From assembly GCF_016839145.1 (NCBI RefSeq), contig NZ_CP069303.1, positions 4,331,001-4,395,000 of the forward strand: DNA of 64,000 bases, written 5' to 3'. Origin of the DNA: Shinella sp. PSBB067 (GTDB taxonomy: Bacteria > Pseudomonadota > Alphaproteobacteria > Rhizobiales > Rhizobiaceae). Positions 44,893 to 53,802 of the stretch are shown piece by piece. A program made the position numbers and the translations under genes. A model generated the notes under the pieces. It saw only the letters and a program-made list of their open reading frames with translations, ran no database searches and was not told the DNA's origin. Numbering within the stretch: position 1 is the first letter of the stretch; each line of letters opens with the position of its first letter.

Positions 44893-45885
44893 TCAGAGCT
44901 GGTTGCGCCGGCCGAGATGATCCTCCCAGTCGAGCGCGGTGCGCACGATGAAGGCAAGGTCGTCGTGTTCGGGCGTCCAGCCGAGTTCCTTCATCGCGAC
45001 CGAGGGATTGGCGACGATGAGCACCGCGTCGCCAGGCCGCCGACCGGCAAAGCGCACCGGGAAATCCACGCCCGAGGCGGCCTTGACCTCGTCCAGCACC
45101 TCCAGCACCGAGAAGCCGCGGCCATAACCGCAATTGGCGACGATCGAGCCGCCGCCCGCCCGCATCCGCTGCAAGGCCTTCAGGTGCGCATTGGCAAGGT
45201 CGGAGACGTGGATATAGTCGCGGATGCAGGTGCCGTCCGGTGTCGGGTAGTCCGTGCCGTAGACGTCCATGCCGGCCCGCTTGCCGAGCGCGGCCTCGCT
45301 CGCCACCTTGATGAGATGGGTGGCGCCCCTGGTCGACTGGCCGGTGCGCCCGCGCGGATCGGCGCCGGCCACGTTGAAATAGCGCAGCGCCGTATAGGTG
45401 AAGTCATGCGCGGCGGCGGTGTCGCGCAGCATGATCTCGGTCATCAGCTTGGAGGAGCCGTAGGGCGATTCGGGCCGGAGCGCGGCGGACTCGAGCACCG
45501 GTTCCGTGCCGTCGGGCGTGCCGTAGACGGCGGCGGTGGAGGAGAAGACGAAATGCGGCACCTTCGCCGTGACTGCGGCGGTGATGAGCGCGCGTGACTT
45601 GACCGTGTTGTTCTCGTAATAGGCGAGGGGGTCGGCGACCGATTCCGGCACTATGATCGAGCCGGCGAAATGGATGATCGCGTCGATACGGTTCTCGGCG
45701 AAGATCTGCCCCAGCAGCGCGGCATCGGCGATGTCGCCCTGGTAGAAGCGGGCCTCGGGCGCAACGGCCCAGCGGAAGCCGGTGGAAAGCCGGTCGAGCA
45801 CCACGACCTCCTCGCCGGCATCGACCAGTGCCCACACCATGTGGCTGCCGATATAGCCCGCCCCGCCCGTCACCAGAACCGCCAT
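44893..45885 (-). CDS. galE: UDP-glucose 4-epimerase
   Basis: A 330-aa extended short-chain dehydrogenase. The NAD+ motif is LVTGGAGYIGSHMV, the catalytic Ser lies in FVFSSTAAVYGTPDG and the Tyr/Lys pair in ESPYGSSKLMTE. The substrate segment RYFNVAGADPRGRTGQ and the C-terminal FAGRRPGDAVLIVANP are typical of GalE. It interconverts UDP-glucose and UDP-galactose for surface polysaccharide synthesis. GGAGG precedes 45885. An alternative N-terminal extension to 46389 lacks conserved residues. Confidence 0.93.
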   Translation of the reverse strand: MAVLVTGGAGYIGSHMVWALVDAGEEVVVLDRLSTGFRWAVAPEARFYQGDIADAALLGQIFAENRIDAIIHFAGSIIVPESVADPLAYYENNTVKSRALITAAVTAKVPHFVFSSTAAVYGTPDGTEPVLESAALRPESPYGSSKLMTEIMLRDTAAAHDFTYTALRYFNVAGADPRGRTGQSTRGATHLIKVASEAALGKRAGMDVYGTDYPTPDGTCIRDYIHVSDLANAHLKALQRMRAGGGSIVANCGYGRGFSVLEVLDEVKAASGVDFPVRFAGRRPGDAVLIVANPSVAMKELGWTPEHDDLAFIVRTALDWEDHLGRRNQL

Positions 45886-45990
45886 GCCAACCTCCGAATC
45901 GTAAGAATTGGGAGGCATATCAGCCTGCCTGCCCGTGGGACGCAACCGCAATTGCGCCGGGCCCTTTTCCCGTCCGAGAAAGGTAACACT

Positions 45991-46524
45991 ATGTCCGATC
46001 GCTTCGTCGTGCTGTCCGGCTGCTCCGGCGGCGGAAAGTCCACCCTGCTGGAAGAGCTCGCCCGGCGCGGCCATGCCGTCGTCGAGGAGCCCGGCCGACG
46101 CATCGTGCAAGAGGAACTGGCCGCCGGCGGCAGCGCGCTGCCCTGGCTGGACCTCGCCGCCTTCGCCCGCTGCGCCGTCGCCGTCGCGCTCGCCGACCGG
46201 CAGCGCATGGCCGATCATCCCGGCCTCGTCTTCTTCGACCGCGGGCTGATCGATGCCGCATCCGCGCTGGAAGCGTCCGGCGGCGAGCCGGTCGTGGCGG
46301 CATTTGCCGCCGCGCATCGCTATAACCGCAAGGTCTTCCTCACGCCGCCCTGGCCGGAAATCTATGCCGGCGATGCGGAGCGCCGCCACGGCTTCGACGC
46401 CGCGCTCGCCGAATATGCCCGCCTGGAAATGACCTATCCCTTGCTCGGCTACGAGACGGTCGTCCTGCCGAAGGTGCCGGTATCGCAGCGCGCCGATTTC
46501 ATGCTCGCGCGGCTGGCGGAATGA
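45991..46524 (+). CDS. AAA-family ATPase (AAA_28-like)
   Basis: A 177-aa P-loop protein. Walker A is LSGCSGGGKSTLLEEL, followed by HAVVEEPGRRIVQEE and the Walker B-like LVFFDRGLID, with AHRYNRKVFLTPPWPEIY and later EYARLEMTYPLLGYETVVLPKV. The layout resembles small nucleotide-kinase-like predicted ATPases (AAA_28). Substrate unknown. It is divergent from galE and meets the aminotransferase gene end to end without a gap. Confidence 0.82.
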   Translation: MSDRFVVLSGCSGGGKSTLLEELARRGHAVVEEPGRRIVQEELAAGGSALPWLDLAAFARCAVAVALADRQRMADHPGLVFFDRGLIDAASALEASGGEPVVAAFAAAHRYNRKVFLTPPWPEIYAGDAERRHGFDAALAEYARLEMTYPLLGYETVVLPKVPVSQRADFMLARLAE

Positions 46525-47691
46525 TCAGCGCGCGGCGATGTAGCGGGCGAGCCGGTCCGCCGCTTCGGCGACCTGCGCGGGGTCCCGGAGGAAGCAGGCG
46601 CGCATGAAGAGCTCGCCGCCCTTTCCGAACGCCGTGCCGGGTGCCAGGCCGACATTGGTGCGGTCGGCGATGTCGAGCGCGGCCTGCCGCGAATCCGTCA
46701 CGCCGTCGATCTTGAGGAACGCATAGAGCGCGCCGTCCGGCTTCAGCGTTTCCACCCGGTTGGTGGCGATCAGCGCATCGCAGAAGACGTCCCGGTTGCG
46801 TGCCGCCTTGTCGATATTCGCCTGCACGAAGGCGTCGCCCTCGTCGAGCGCCGCGATCGCGCCCTGCTGCAGGAACTGCGGAACGCCGGAGGTGGAATAC
46901 TGGATGAGGTTTTCCAGCACCTGGCCGATTTCCGGCGGGGCGACGATCCAGCCGACGCGCCAGCCGGTCATCGACCAGTTCTTCGAGAAGGAGTTGACGA
47001 AGATCACCCGGTCGCCGTCCTCCATCACGTCGAGGAAGGAGGGCGCCCGGCCGCCGGCATAGTGGTAGAGCGCATAGATCTCGTCCGCCATGATCCACAG
47101 ATCATGCCGCCGCGCGATGGCGAGAAGGCTGGCAAGGTCCTCGCGCGTCGCCGTCCAGCCGGTCGGGTTCGACGGCGTGTTGACGAAGAGCACGCGCGTC
47201 TTCGGCGTGATCGCCGCCTCGACGCGGCCAAGGTCGAGCCGCCAGCGCCCGCCCGCAAAATCGAGCGGCACGGCGATGGTGTTGGCGCCGGAAAGCTCGG
47301 CGGCTGCGGCAAAATTCGGCCAGGCCGGCGTCAGGTAGACCATGTCGTCGCCCGGCGAGACGAGCGCCTCGATGGCAAGCTTGATCGCCTGCATGCCCGA
47401 GCCGACCACGTAGAAGTGCTCGGCCGGCAGCCTCGCCCCGAAGCGCCGCGCATAATAGCGCGACAGCGCCGCCCGAAGCTCCGGAATCCCGCGCTGCCAG
47501 GTATAGAAGGTCTCGCCGCGCAGCAGCGCATCGGAGGCGGCGCGCGCGATGAATTCCGGCGTCGGCAGGTCCCCTTCGCCCACCCAGAGCGGGATCAGCC
47601 CCTCGCGCCCGCGCGCATAGTTGACGACTTCGACGATCCCGCTCTCCGGTGCCCGGAGCGAACGGGGGCTGAGGCTTTCGACGATGCTCAT
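46525..47691 (-). CDS. class I/II PLP-dependent aminotransferase
   Basis: A 388-aa fold-type I aminotransferase. It has VGEGDLPTPEFIARAASDALL, YVVGSGMQAIKLAIEALVSPGD, FVNTPSNPTGWTATREDL, ADEIYALYHY and the PLP lysine in FVNSFSKNWSMTGWRVGW, and ends with an Arg in MRACFLRDPA. It is closest to aspartate/aromatic aminotransferases; specificity is not resolved. Distinct from the AruH-like enzyme at 30987. Stops abut the AAA ATPase stop at 46524. Confidence 0.9.
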   Translation of the reverse strand: MSIVESLSPRSLRAPESGIVEVVNYARGREGLIPLWVGEGDLPTPEFIARAASDALLRGETFYTWQRGIPELRAALSRYYARRFGARLPAEHFYVVGSGMQAIKLAIEALVSPGDDMVYLTPAWPNFAAAAELSGANTIAVPLDFAGGRWRLDLGRVEAAITPKTRVLFVNTPSNPTGWTATREDLASLLAIARRHDLWIMADEIYALYHYAGGRAPSFLDVMEDGDRVIFVNSFSKNWSMTGWRVGWIVAPPEIGQVLENLIQYSTSGVPQFLQQGAIAALDEGDAFVQANIDKAARNRDVFCDALIATNRVETLKPDGALYAFLKIDGVTDSRQAALDIADRTNVGLAPGTAFGKGGELFMRACFLRDPAQVAEAADRLARYIAAR

Positions 47692-47826
47692 GAAATCACT
47701 CCGGCAAACCGCAATCCCGCTTCGCCGAAGGAAGGCGAAGCGGCTAATGTCTAGCCGGTTTCCCGATCCGCTTCACGCGAGTTTCGCTGACATATCCATC
47801 GAATTCGGTGATGGAGCGATGCTGCC

Positions 47827-48201
47827 TCACGTCCGGTTCTCCTCGAACTGCTCGGCCCCCTCGACCGGCCGCAGCCAGGGCTCGCGGCGCCTCGTCCACA
47901 GCTCGTAGCGCGGCACGAGAGGGGTCGGGGCCTGCGACAGGATGCCGAGCTTGACCTCCACCTCCCGGCCATCAGCGCAAAACAGCCGTGCCCCGCAACG
48001 AGGACAGAAGCGCTGGCCGCGGAACTCGGCCGTTTCCCCCTCCCGCGCGAATTGCCCGTCGGGCCAGACGGCATAGAAGGTGAAGGCCGATCCGCTTTCC
48101 TTGCGGCAATCCATGCAATGGCAGATCCCGACGCGCAGGGGCTCGCCCCGCACGGAGATCCGCACCTGTCCGCAAAGGCATTTTCCCGAGAATTCCGTCA
48201 T
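47827..48201 (-). CDS. GFA-domain protein (glutathione-dependent formaldehyde-activating fold)
   Basis: A 124-aa zinc-binding protein. Cysteine motifs are GKCLCGQVRISV, GICHCMDCRKESGSAF and QRFCPRCGARLFC, the GFA fold pattern. Family members bind zinc and sometimes glutathione; most are uncharacterised and the formaldehyde role should not be assumed. Start 48201 places MTEFSGKCLCG in the conserved position; the frame upstream is not conserved. Confidence 0.87.
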   Translation of the reverse strand: MTEFSGKCLCGQVRISVRGEPLRVGICHCMDCRKESGSAFTFYAVWPDGQFAREGETAEFRGQRFCPRCGARLFCADGREVEVKLGILSQAPTPLVPRYELWTRRREPWLRPVEGAEQFEENRT

Positions 48202-48339
48202 GGCCGTCTCCTGTCCTTTGTTTCTGCCGGAAGAATGGCGCATCGACCGTCCGCACCATTGCGGGAAGGCCCGTTGCGGGGCCATCCCTGTGCTCGCATC
48301 GTCGCCGGCGATTGAGAGAGCCCCGGCCGGCGTCCGGCT

Positions 48340-50457
48340 TCAGGGCAGCTTGAGCGAAGGCTCCCTTGCCCAGACGCGAAGCGCGCCGAGGCTTTTCAGG
48401 AAGCCGGAAACGGCGCCGGCCCCGTCGATCAGCACCGTTCCCTCGTCCAGCATGTCGGCGGCGCCTGCCTTTTCCAGCAGCGGCAAGGCGGGCTTGGTGT
48501 AGCCGATGAACTTGCAGTGGGCGAAGGCGTCGGCGACGAAATCGCGCGCTGCCGCCTCCTGGAGGAGATCGTCGGCGCCTTCCTTCGACGCCAGCAGCAC
48601 CACCGCATCGTAGAGGACCGAGGGACCCCCGTCGATCATCTGCTGGGCGGCCAGCGGCGAGCCGTCGGACAGGGTCACGCCGCCGATCTTCGGGGCGATG
48701 ACTTCGATCGTCGCCTTTTCCTTCTCGATGCCCGCCTTCAGGGCCTTGAAGAGCGCGCTGTCCGCCCCGTCGGTGACGAGCACGCCGAGCTTGCGGCCTT
48801 CGAAGCGCTTCGGCCCGTTCTCGACGATGCTGAGCGCCGGCGAGGGATCGAGGTCCTGGCGAGGCTTGACCGCCGCATCGGCCGGCTTCGGCATGGCGCT
48901 GATGCCGAGGGCCGCGGCGACCTTGTTCGCCAGCGCTTCGTCGATATTCAGGAGATGGGAGATCACCCGCTCGCGAATGACCGGGGTCTCGACCTTGCTG
49001 AGCTCGAAGGTCAGCGCCATCGCGATGTGCCGCTGTTCGGGCGGTGTCTGGCTGATGTAGAACTGGCGCGCCTGGCTGTAGTGATCGGCAAAGCTCTCCG
49101 GCCGCAGACGCGCCTTCTCGCCGCTCTCCTGGGAGCGGAAATGCCGGTATCCGGCAAGCGGCGACTCGCGCGGACCCTCGCCCCAGGAGTTCGGCTGGTA
49201 GTTCACCCGGCCCGCCGGATTGCGCATCGCCATGTGGCCGTCCTGCTGGAAATGCGCGAAGGGACACTTCGGCGCGTTGATCGGCAGGTGGGTGAAGTTC
49301 GTGCTGCCGAGGCGCTTCAACTGCGTGTCGAGATAGGAGAAGTTGCGGCCCTGGAGCAGCGGGTCGTTGCTGAAATCGATGCCGGGCGGCACGTTCTGCG
49401 TCATGAAGGCGACCTGCTCGGTCTCGGCGAAGAAGTTCTCCGGCATGCGGTCGAGGACCAGTCGCCCGATCGGCTGCGGCTTGAGGATCTCTTCCGGGAT
49501 CAGCTTCGTCGGATCGAGCACGTCGAAGTCGAAGCTGTCGGCGAAGTCCTGGTCGAAGAGCTGCACGCAGAGCTCCCATTCCGGGAAATTGCCGGACTGG
49601 ATCGCCTGCCAGAGATCGCGGCGATGGAAGTCGGGATCCGCGCCGTTGATCTTCACCGCCTCGTTCCAGGCGACGGACTGCAGGCCGAGCTTCGGCTTCC
49701 AGTGGAACTTCACGAAGGTCGCCTCGTCCTTGCCATTGACGAAGCGGAACGTATGCACGCCGAAGCCTTCCATGAAGCGGAAGGAGCGCGGGATGGCCCT
49801 GTCCGACATGACCCACATGATCATGTGCATGCTCTCGGGCGTCAGGCTGATGAAGTCCCAGAAGTTGTCGTGCGCCGACTGTGCCTGCGGGAAGCCGCGG
49901 TCGGGCTCCGGTTTCACGGCATGGATGATGTCGGGAAACTTGATCGCATCCTGGATGAAGAAAACCGGGATGTTGTTGCCGACGAGGTCCCAGTTGCCCT
50001 CCCTGGTGTAGATCTTCACGGCAAAACCGCGCACGTCGCGCGCAAGGTCGAAGGAGCCCTTGCTGCCGGCGACCGTGGAGAAGCGGACGAAGGCCGGCGT
50101 CTTTTCGCCGGGCCGCTGGAAGAGGTCGGCGCGCGTATAGGCCGCAAGCGATTCATAGGTCTCGAAATAGCCGTGCGCACCGTAGCCGCGGGCATGGACG
50201 ACCCGTTCGGGAATGCGCTCGTGGTCGAAGTGGAAGATCTTTTCGCGGAAATGGAAGTCGTCGACGACGAGCGGCCCGCGCGGGCCGACCCGCAGCGTGT
50301 TCTGGTCGTCCGCGACGGGCGCACCCTGCGCCGTCGTCAGAACCGGGTGGCCGTCCTCGGCGATCTGGTGCAGTTCGCCGCCGTTGCCGCGCCGGAGCTT
50401 TTGATCATGCACGGAAGCCTCTTCCATCGTCGTGACGGGGCTCGCTTTCTTGGCCAT
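48340..50457 (-). CDS. katE: large-subunit catalase (KatE/HPII type)
   Basis: A 705-aa clade 2 catalase decomposing hydrogen peroxide. The catalytic His is in [15 protein letters not shown], the Asn in [12 protein letters not shown], and the proximal heme region in [15 protein letters not shown]. The C-terminal 150 residues form the DJ-1/flavodoxin-like domain ([35 protein letters not shown]), characteristic of HPII. Start 50457 follows CCCAGGAGATTTCC. A GGAAC-N16-GGTT element upstream suggests general-stress sigma control. The longer frame to 50724 is unlikely. Confidence 0.94.
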   Translation of the reverse strand: MAKKASPVTTMEEASVHDQKLRRGNGGELHQIAEDGHPVLTTAQGAPVADDQNTLRVGPRGPLVVDDFHFREKIFHFDHERIPERVVHARGYGAHGYFETYESLAAYTRADLFQRPGEKTPAFVRFSTVAGSKGSFDLARDVRGFAVKIYTREGNWDLVGNNIPVFFIQDAIKFPDIIHAVKPEPDRGFPQAQSAHDNFWDFISLTPESMHMIMWVMSDRAIPRSFRFMEGFGVHTFRFVNGKDEATFVKFHWKPKLGLQSVAWNEAVKINGADPDFHRRDLWQAIQSGNFPEWELCVQLFDQDFADSFDFDVLDPTKLIPEEILKPQPIGRLVLDRMPENFFAETEQVAFMTQNVPPGIDFSNDPLLQGRNFSYLDTQLKRLGSTNFTHLPINAPKCPFAHFQQDGHMAMRNPAGRVNYQPNSWGEGPRESPLAGYRHFRSQESGEKARLRPESFADHYSQARQFYISQTPPEQRHIAMALTFELSKVETPVIRERVISHLLNIDEALANKVAAALGISAMPKPADAAVKPRQDLDPSPALSIVENGPKRFEGRKLGVLVTDGADSALFKALKAGIEKEKATIEVIAPKIGGVTLSDGSPLAAQQMIDGGPSVLYDAVVLLASKEGADDLLQEAAARDFVADAFAHCKFIGYTKPALPLLEKAGAADMLDEGTVLIDGAGAVSGFLKSLGALRVWAREPSLKLP

Positions 50458-50488
50458 GGAAATCTCCTGGGAAGTGTTGCACCGCTCT

Positions 50489-50513
50489 AACCGGAAACGT
50501 CCCGCCTTGTTCC
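50489..50513 (-). promoter_or_regulatory. candidate EcfG/RpoE2-type promoter of katE
   Basis: On the minus strand GGAAC (50513-50509) is followed after 16 bases by GGTT (50492-50489), close to the alphaproteobacterial general stress consensus GGAAC-N16/17-CGTT and to the S. meliloti form GGAAC-N18-TT. It ends 31 bases before the catalase start. Confidence 0.5.
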
Positions 50514-50669
50514 CGGCTTGGTTGATATCGGTGCGCCGGCCGACCCCGCCGTCCCGGCCCGGCATGCAGGCCTCGTTCGGCCTTGCATGACCAGTTGACA
50601 ATATTCCTGGCTTGGCTTGTTTATGATGTTCCCGCGATTGTCTGGTCGCGCGGAGTGAACCATGGGCGT

Positions 50670-52118
50670 ATGAGGATTTTTGTGTCGGGTCCGGGGTTTG
50701 TTCGCCACAACGGCGAGTTGGCACGGTTGATCGGGTCGTTCGACTGGAGTCGCACGAGTGTCGGCCCCATTTCCCGGTGGCCGCCTTGCCTTAGATCCGC
50801 CGTCGACGTCATGCTCGGGGCGAATATCCAGATCGTCATCTTCTGGGGCCCGCAGTTTCTCGCGCTTTATAACGACGCCTATGCGCCGACCATCGGCACC
50901 AAGCATCCCCATGCGCTGGGCAGGCCCGCGCGCGAGCATTGGGCCGAGCTTTGGACGGACCTCGAGCCGCTGCTGAAGCGCGTCCTGGAGACCGGCGAGA
51001 CGGTCTCGGCGAAGGATCGGCCGTTCTACATAGAGCGGGGGCGCGGCCCCGAGACGGTCTATTTCGACATCTCCTATTCGCCCGTCCATGACGAGGAGGG
51101 TGCCGTCGCCGGCGTCTTCTGCATCGTCAACGAGACGACCGAGGTGAAGCGGGCGCAGGATCTCGAACGCCGGCTGGCAGCCATCATCGCGTCCACCGAC
51201 GACGCGATCCTGAGCACGGACCTCGACATGACCATCACGAGCTGGAACCGGGGCGCCGAGCGGCTCTATGGCTATCGGGCCGACGAGATGATCGGTCGCT
51301 CGGTGCTGGCGCTCAACCCGGAGGATCGCAGCGACGAGGAATACGAGCTCTTCCGCCGGGTCGGCCTCGGCGAACATGTGCCTCCCTACGAGACCGCGCG
51401 CCGGCGCAGCGACGGCACCCTTGTGGACGTATCGCTGACCGTGTCCCCCATCTACGGCGGGGCGGGCGAGATCGTCGGCGCCTCCAAGATCGCGCGGGAC
51501 ATCACGGCGAAAAAGCAGTTCGAGCGGTTCCAGGCGATGGCCATGGGCGAGCTCAAGCACCGCATCAAGAACGTTCTGTCGACGGTGACGGCGATCGCAC
51601 GCCAGACCTTCATCAACGGCGATGAGGAGCGCGCCGCGGCCAGGACATTCGATGAGCGTCTGGCGTCCCTTGCGCGCGCCCAGGACGTTCTGACGACCGG
51701 AAGCTGGGAAGAGGCTGACCTGCGCACCGTCATCGACACGGCCCTGCTGCCATATTCCCCCGATCGCTTCCGCATCGAGGGCCCCGCCATGAGCGTGGGG
51801 GCACATGCGGTGACGGCGCTGACGCTGGCATTCCACGAGCTTGCGACGAATGCCGCGAAATACGGTGCGCTCTCGCGAGACGGCGGGCTCGTCTCCATCC
51901 ATTGGCAAGCAAGCCGCGACCTCGCGCGTTTCAAGCTCCGATGGAGCGAGGAGGGCGGGCCGGAGGTGGTCATCCCGACCCGGCGCGGATTCGGCTCCAA
52001 GCTCATCGAGCGCCTCCTGGCCTCCGAACTCAAAGGCGAGGTTCGCCTGGAGTTCGCCCCTTCCGGCCTGATCTGCGAAGTCGATGCCTCGCTCAGGGCG
52101 GAGGCAGCGGGACGCTAG
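50670..52118 (+). CDS. PAS-domain HWE-family sensor histidine kinase
   Basis: About 482 aa without membrane spans. Two sensory domains precede the kinase: a PAS-like N-terminal region ([20 protein letters not shown] and [20 protein letters not shown]) and a canonical PAS (about 180-300; [31 protein letters not shown]). The kinase has the H-box in [19 protein letters not shown], the [15 protein letters not shown]-box and the WSEEGGP motif that names the HWE family. These kinases often feed the EcfG general stress response; it is divergent from katE, which has an EcfG-like promoter. Start 50670 is chosen as the first Met after the promoter region, but an upstream start at 50583 is open. Confidence 0.88.
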   Translation: MRIFVSGPGFVRHNGELARLIGSFDWSRTSVGPISRWPPCLRSAVDVMLGANIQIVIFWGPQFLALYNDAYAPTIGTKHPHALGRPAREHWAELWTDLEPLLKRVLETGETVSAKDRPFYIERGRGPETVYFDISYSPVHDEEGAVAGVFCIVNETTEVKRAQDLERRLAAIIASTDDAILSTDLDMTITSWNRGAERLYGYRADEMIGRSVLALNPEDRSDEEYELFRRVGLGEHVPPYETARRRSDGTLVDVSLTVSPIYGGAGEIVGASKIARDITAKKQFERFQAMAMGELKHRIKNVLSTVTAIARQTFINGDEERAAARTFDERLASLARAQDVLTTGSWEEADLRTVIDTALLPYSPDRFRIEGPAMSVGAHAVTALTLAFHELATNAAKYGALSRDGGLVSIHWQASRDLARFKLRWSEEGGPEVVIPTRRGFGSKLIERLLASELKGEVRLEFAPSGLICEVDASLRAEAAGR

Positions 52119-52239
52119 CGCCCAGCGTCTTTCATTTTGTCAGGGAGAAGGCGTGCATTTTCGCTCGACGTCCGGTGCACGGTCGGCCCTCGCCATGAGG
52201 GCCCGGCATGACGGAACTTATTGACGGACGGGGAGAATG

Positions 52240-52265
52240 ATGGTGCTGCTAGAGAGATTTGAACT
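52240..52265. repeat. left attachment repeat (duplicated tRNA-Thr 3' end)
   Basis: Twenty-six bases identical to 56370-56395; the match breaks at both sides. It contains the CCA end, acceptor arm and part of the T arm of tRNA-Thr on the minus strand, but the remaining tRNA is absent, so it is a fragment and not a gene. Confidence 0.9.
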
Positions 52266-52404
52266 ATAGGTACAAGTCTCGCAAGCCCTGAAAAACGGGC
52301 ATTCTCAAGGGCCAGTTCTCTTTTTCCGTAGCGTTAAACCGGAGCAGTTGCAAGCGATAGTGATTTGCCATTCTGCCCCATCACAACGCCATGGAGACCG
52401 ACCT

Positions 52405-52635
52405 ATGACCACCAATTCTTACGACGCCATCTACAAGCAGTCCGTCGCTGAAACCGTCCAGATGCTCAAGAATGCCGAGCAGGCCATCGGATGGGCCCTT
52501 GAACATCTTCCGCATCAGATGGTGGAATTCTTCACCGAATGGAAAGCCTACGAGGACGAGTACCTCTGGGCCATCAACATGACGGCCTGGGTGGAGTACG
52601 CCACGGCACCCCTTTGCGACGAAGACGCGGCGTAA
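52405..52635 (+). CDS. hypothetical protein of the tRNA-Thr element
   Basis: A 76-aa protein starting MTTNSYDAIYKQSVAETVQM, preceded by GGAGA 7 bases upstream. Predicted mostly helical, acidic, with several Trp and Tyr residues (EFFTEWKAYEDEYLWAINMTAWVEYA). No domain recognised. It is the first ORF inside the left attachment repeat. The region 52266-52404 holds a T-rich stretch but no clear promoter match. Confidence 0.6.
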   Translation: MTTNSYDAIYKQSVAETVQMLKNAEQAIGWALEHLPHQMVEFFTEWKAYEDEYLWAINMTAWVEYATAPLCDEDAA

Positions 52636-52713
52636 CGCGGCATCCGCATAAGTGAAGCTGGAGGGGCGGCAATAACCGCCGTCTCTCCCTCAATGACACA
52701 AAGGGAATGTATC

Positions 52714-53529
52714 TTGTCCAGCCCTCGTCATCATCACCTCCGTGCCCTCTTTGACTCAAACGTCTACCTCCTTTCCGTCGCTGGCCCTCTAATGCTGCCC
52801 GTTAGCTCCGTGGTGGTCTTCGCCGGATGTGCCATCTGGCAGAACCGTAACGATACCGCAGAGCCCATGTCCCTGGAGGAACTGGCAAGCCCACCGCTAT
52901 GGATGAGGCGAAGGCCCGTATTGTCGAGACCCCAGACGCCAAGATCGATCCGAGCGAAGTCCCTGGAGATGCCACAGCGGCCCGCACAGCGACAAGCGAA
53001 GCGGGAGAAGCCATCACGCCCACCAACGTCAAGGAAGCCGCCCTTGAGGTTCCTGGAGTCAAAGCGGCGGATGAAACCACCTACCACGCCACCGAGATTT
53101 CCGACGACGACTTGCGGGCGATCCTGAAGGGCTCCGTCGCCGAAGCGGAGGCAATCGCGAAGTACGGTTCCAAGGAGGCGGCGACGGAGGCCGGGCAAGT
53201 ACTCTCCCGCACCAGCAAACTCCCGTGGCAGAAACTCCGGGGAACGGAGGAGGTCCTATCCTTCGTCAACCGCTCCGCCCGCGTCCTCAAGACCCAGATG
53301 GACGACGCCAAAGGCGGAGACGTGGTGTCCGACGCCAAGGTCTCCGAGATGGTTCAGGCCCCATGAAGCCAAGACCGGAGGGGCGCTCCAGGAAACGCGA
53401 CACCGGGGCACCCTCCAGCCCCTGCTCCCGAACGCCGCCAAACGCCGCGCCTCGCGCCACTTCGATAAGGTACACCTCAAGCGAAGCTATCCGGACTCCA
53501 TCAAATCTCACTTCGATAAATCCTGTTGA
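52714..53529 (+). pseudogene. possible decayed membrane-anchored protein with two compensating frameshifts
   Basis: A TTG at 52714 preceded by AAAGGGA opens a frame with one hydrophobic segment (YLLSVAGPLMLPVSSVVVFA) and ends its coding-like part near SLEELASPP at 52893. Coding character then continues in the -1 frame from 52899 to a TGA at 53364, and the original frame resumes from about 53362 (HEAKTGGALQETRHRG) to a stop at 53527. The jumps lie near 52897 and in CCCC at 53360. It may be one broken gene of about 270 codons, or separate short genes. Confidence 0.35.
52899..53366 (+). CDS. hypothetical acidic protein, possibly the middle part of a frameshifted gene
   Basis: A 155-aa ORF starting MDEAKARIVETPDAKIDPSE. 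It is Ala/Glu/Asp/Lys-rich, likely helical, with segment EISDDDLRAILKGSVAEAEAIAKYG and a more basic SRTSKLPWQKLRGTEEVLSF. No signal or membrane span. No clear Shine-Dalgarno lies close to the ATG, which itself overlaps a coding-like membrane frame; this supports a frameshift origin. No family recognised. Confidence 0.5.
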   Translation: MDEAKARIVETPDAKIDPSEVPGDATAARTATSEAGEAITPTNVKEAALEVPGVKAADETTYHATEISDDDLRAILKGSVAEAEAIAKYGSKEAATEAGQVLSRTSKLPWQKLRGTEEVLSFVNRSARVLKTQMDDAKGGDVVSDAKVSEMVQAP

Positions 53530-53575
53530 CAACTTAAAGCGAAGCATTATTATCGAAGTTATCAAAAGCGAAGTA
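53459..53575. promoter_or_regulatory. promoter with six-copy CTTCG(A/C)T repeat array
   Basis: Copies lie at 53460-53466 and 53511-53517 (forward) and 53480-53486, 53538-53544, 53552-53558, 53567-53573 (reverse). Three are part of the longer ACTTCGATAA. A promoter TTGACA (53526-53531), 16-bp spacer, TATTAT (53548-53553) lies inside, with one repeat in the spacer and one overlapping the -10 end. It drives the 71-aa ORF and serine recombinase. It may be an operator or a recombination (res-like) site. Confidence 0.65.
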
Positions 53576-53586
53576 TGGAGCTTCTC

Positions 53587-53802
53587 ATGTCTCTCGATAT
53601 GCCCCACCACCTTCACCTCCAGACGCCCGCCTTCATGGTCCTATGTGATGGGGAGTGCGACCAGATTTGCGGAACCAAGCGGGAAGCGATGACGGAAGCC
53701 GCTGACTTGCGCAAGATGGGCTTCGATAGCGTCAAGGTGAAGGGCTTCAAGACCTGGGCAGAGGCCCATGCCTATGAGGACATGCTGAGGGAGAAGAACT
53801 AA
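53587..53802 (+). CDS. hypothetical 71-aa protein upstream of the serine recombinase
   Basis: Starts MSLDMPHHLHLQTPAFMVLC after GGAG at 53577-53580; an earlier in-frame Met at 53575 would contain that site. The C-terminal half (KREAMTEAADLRKMGFDSVKVKGFKTWAEAHAYEDML) looks like a small alpha/beta domain. No helix-turn-helix seen. Its stop overlaps the recombinase start (TAATG), so the two are co-translated. A directionality or regulatory role is possible but unproven. Confidence 0.65.
   Translation: MSLDMPHHLHLQTPAFMVLCDGECDQICGTKREAMTEAADLRKMGFDSVKVKGFKTWAEAHAYEDMLREKN

Noticed and set aside
52240..52265. A second tRNA-Thr gene
   Set aside because: Only the 3' 26 bases are present; anticodon and D arms are missing, so it is an attachment duplication.
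52764..53198. Minus-strand frame of 144 codons in the tRNA-Thr element
   Set aside because: Composition is typical of a shadow frame; the plus strand shows more coding-like acidic sequence there.
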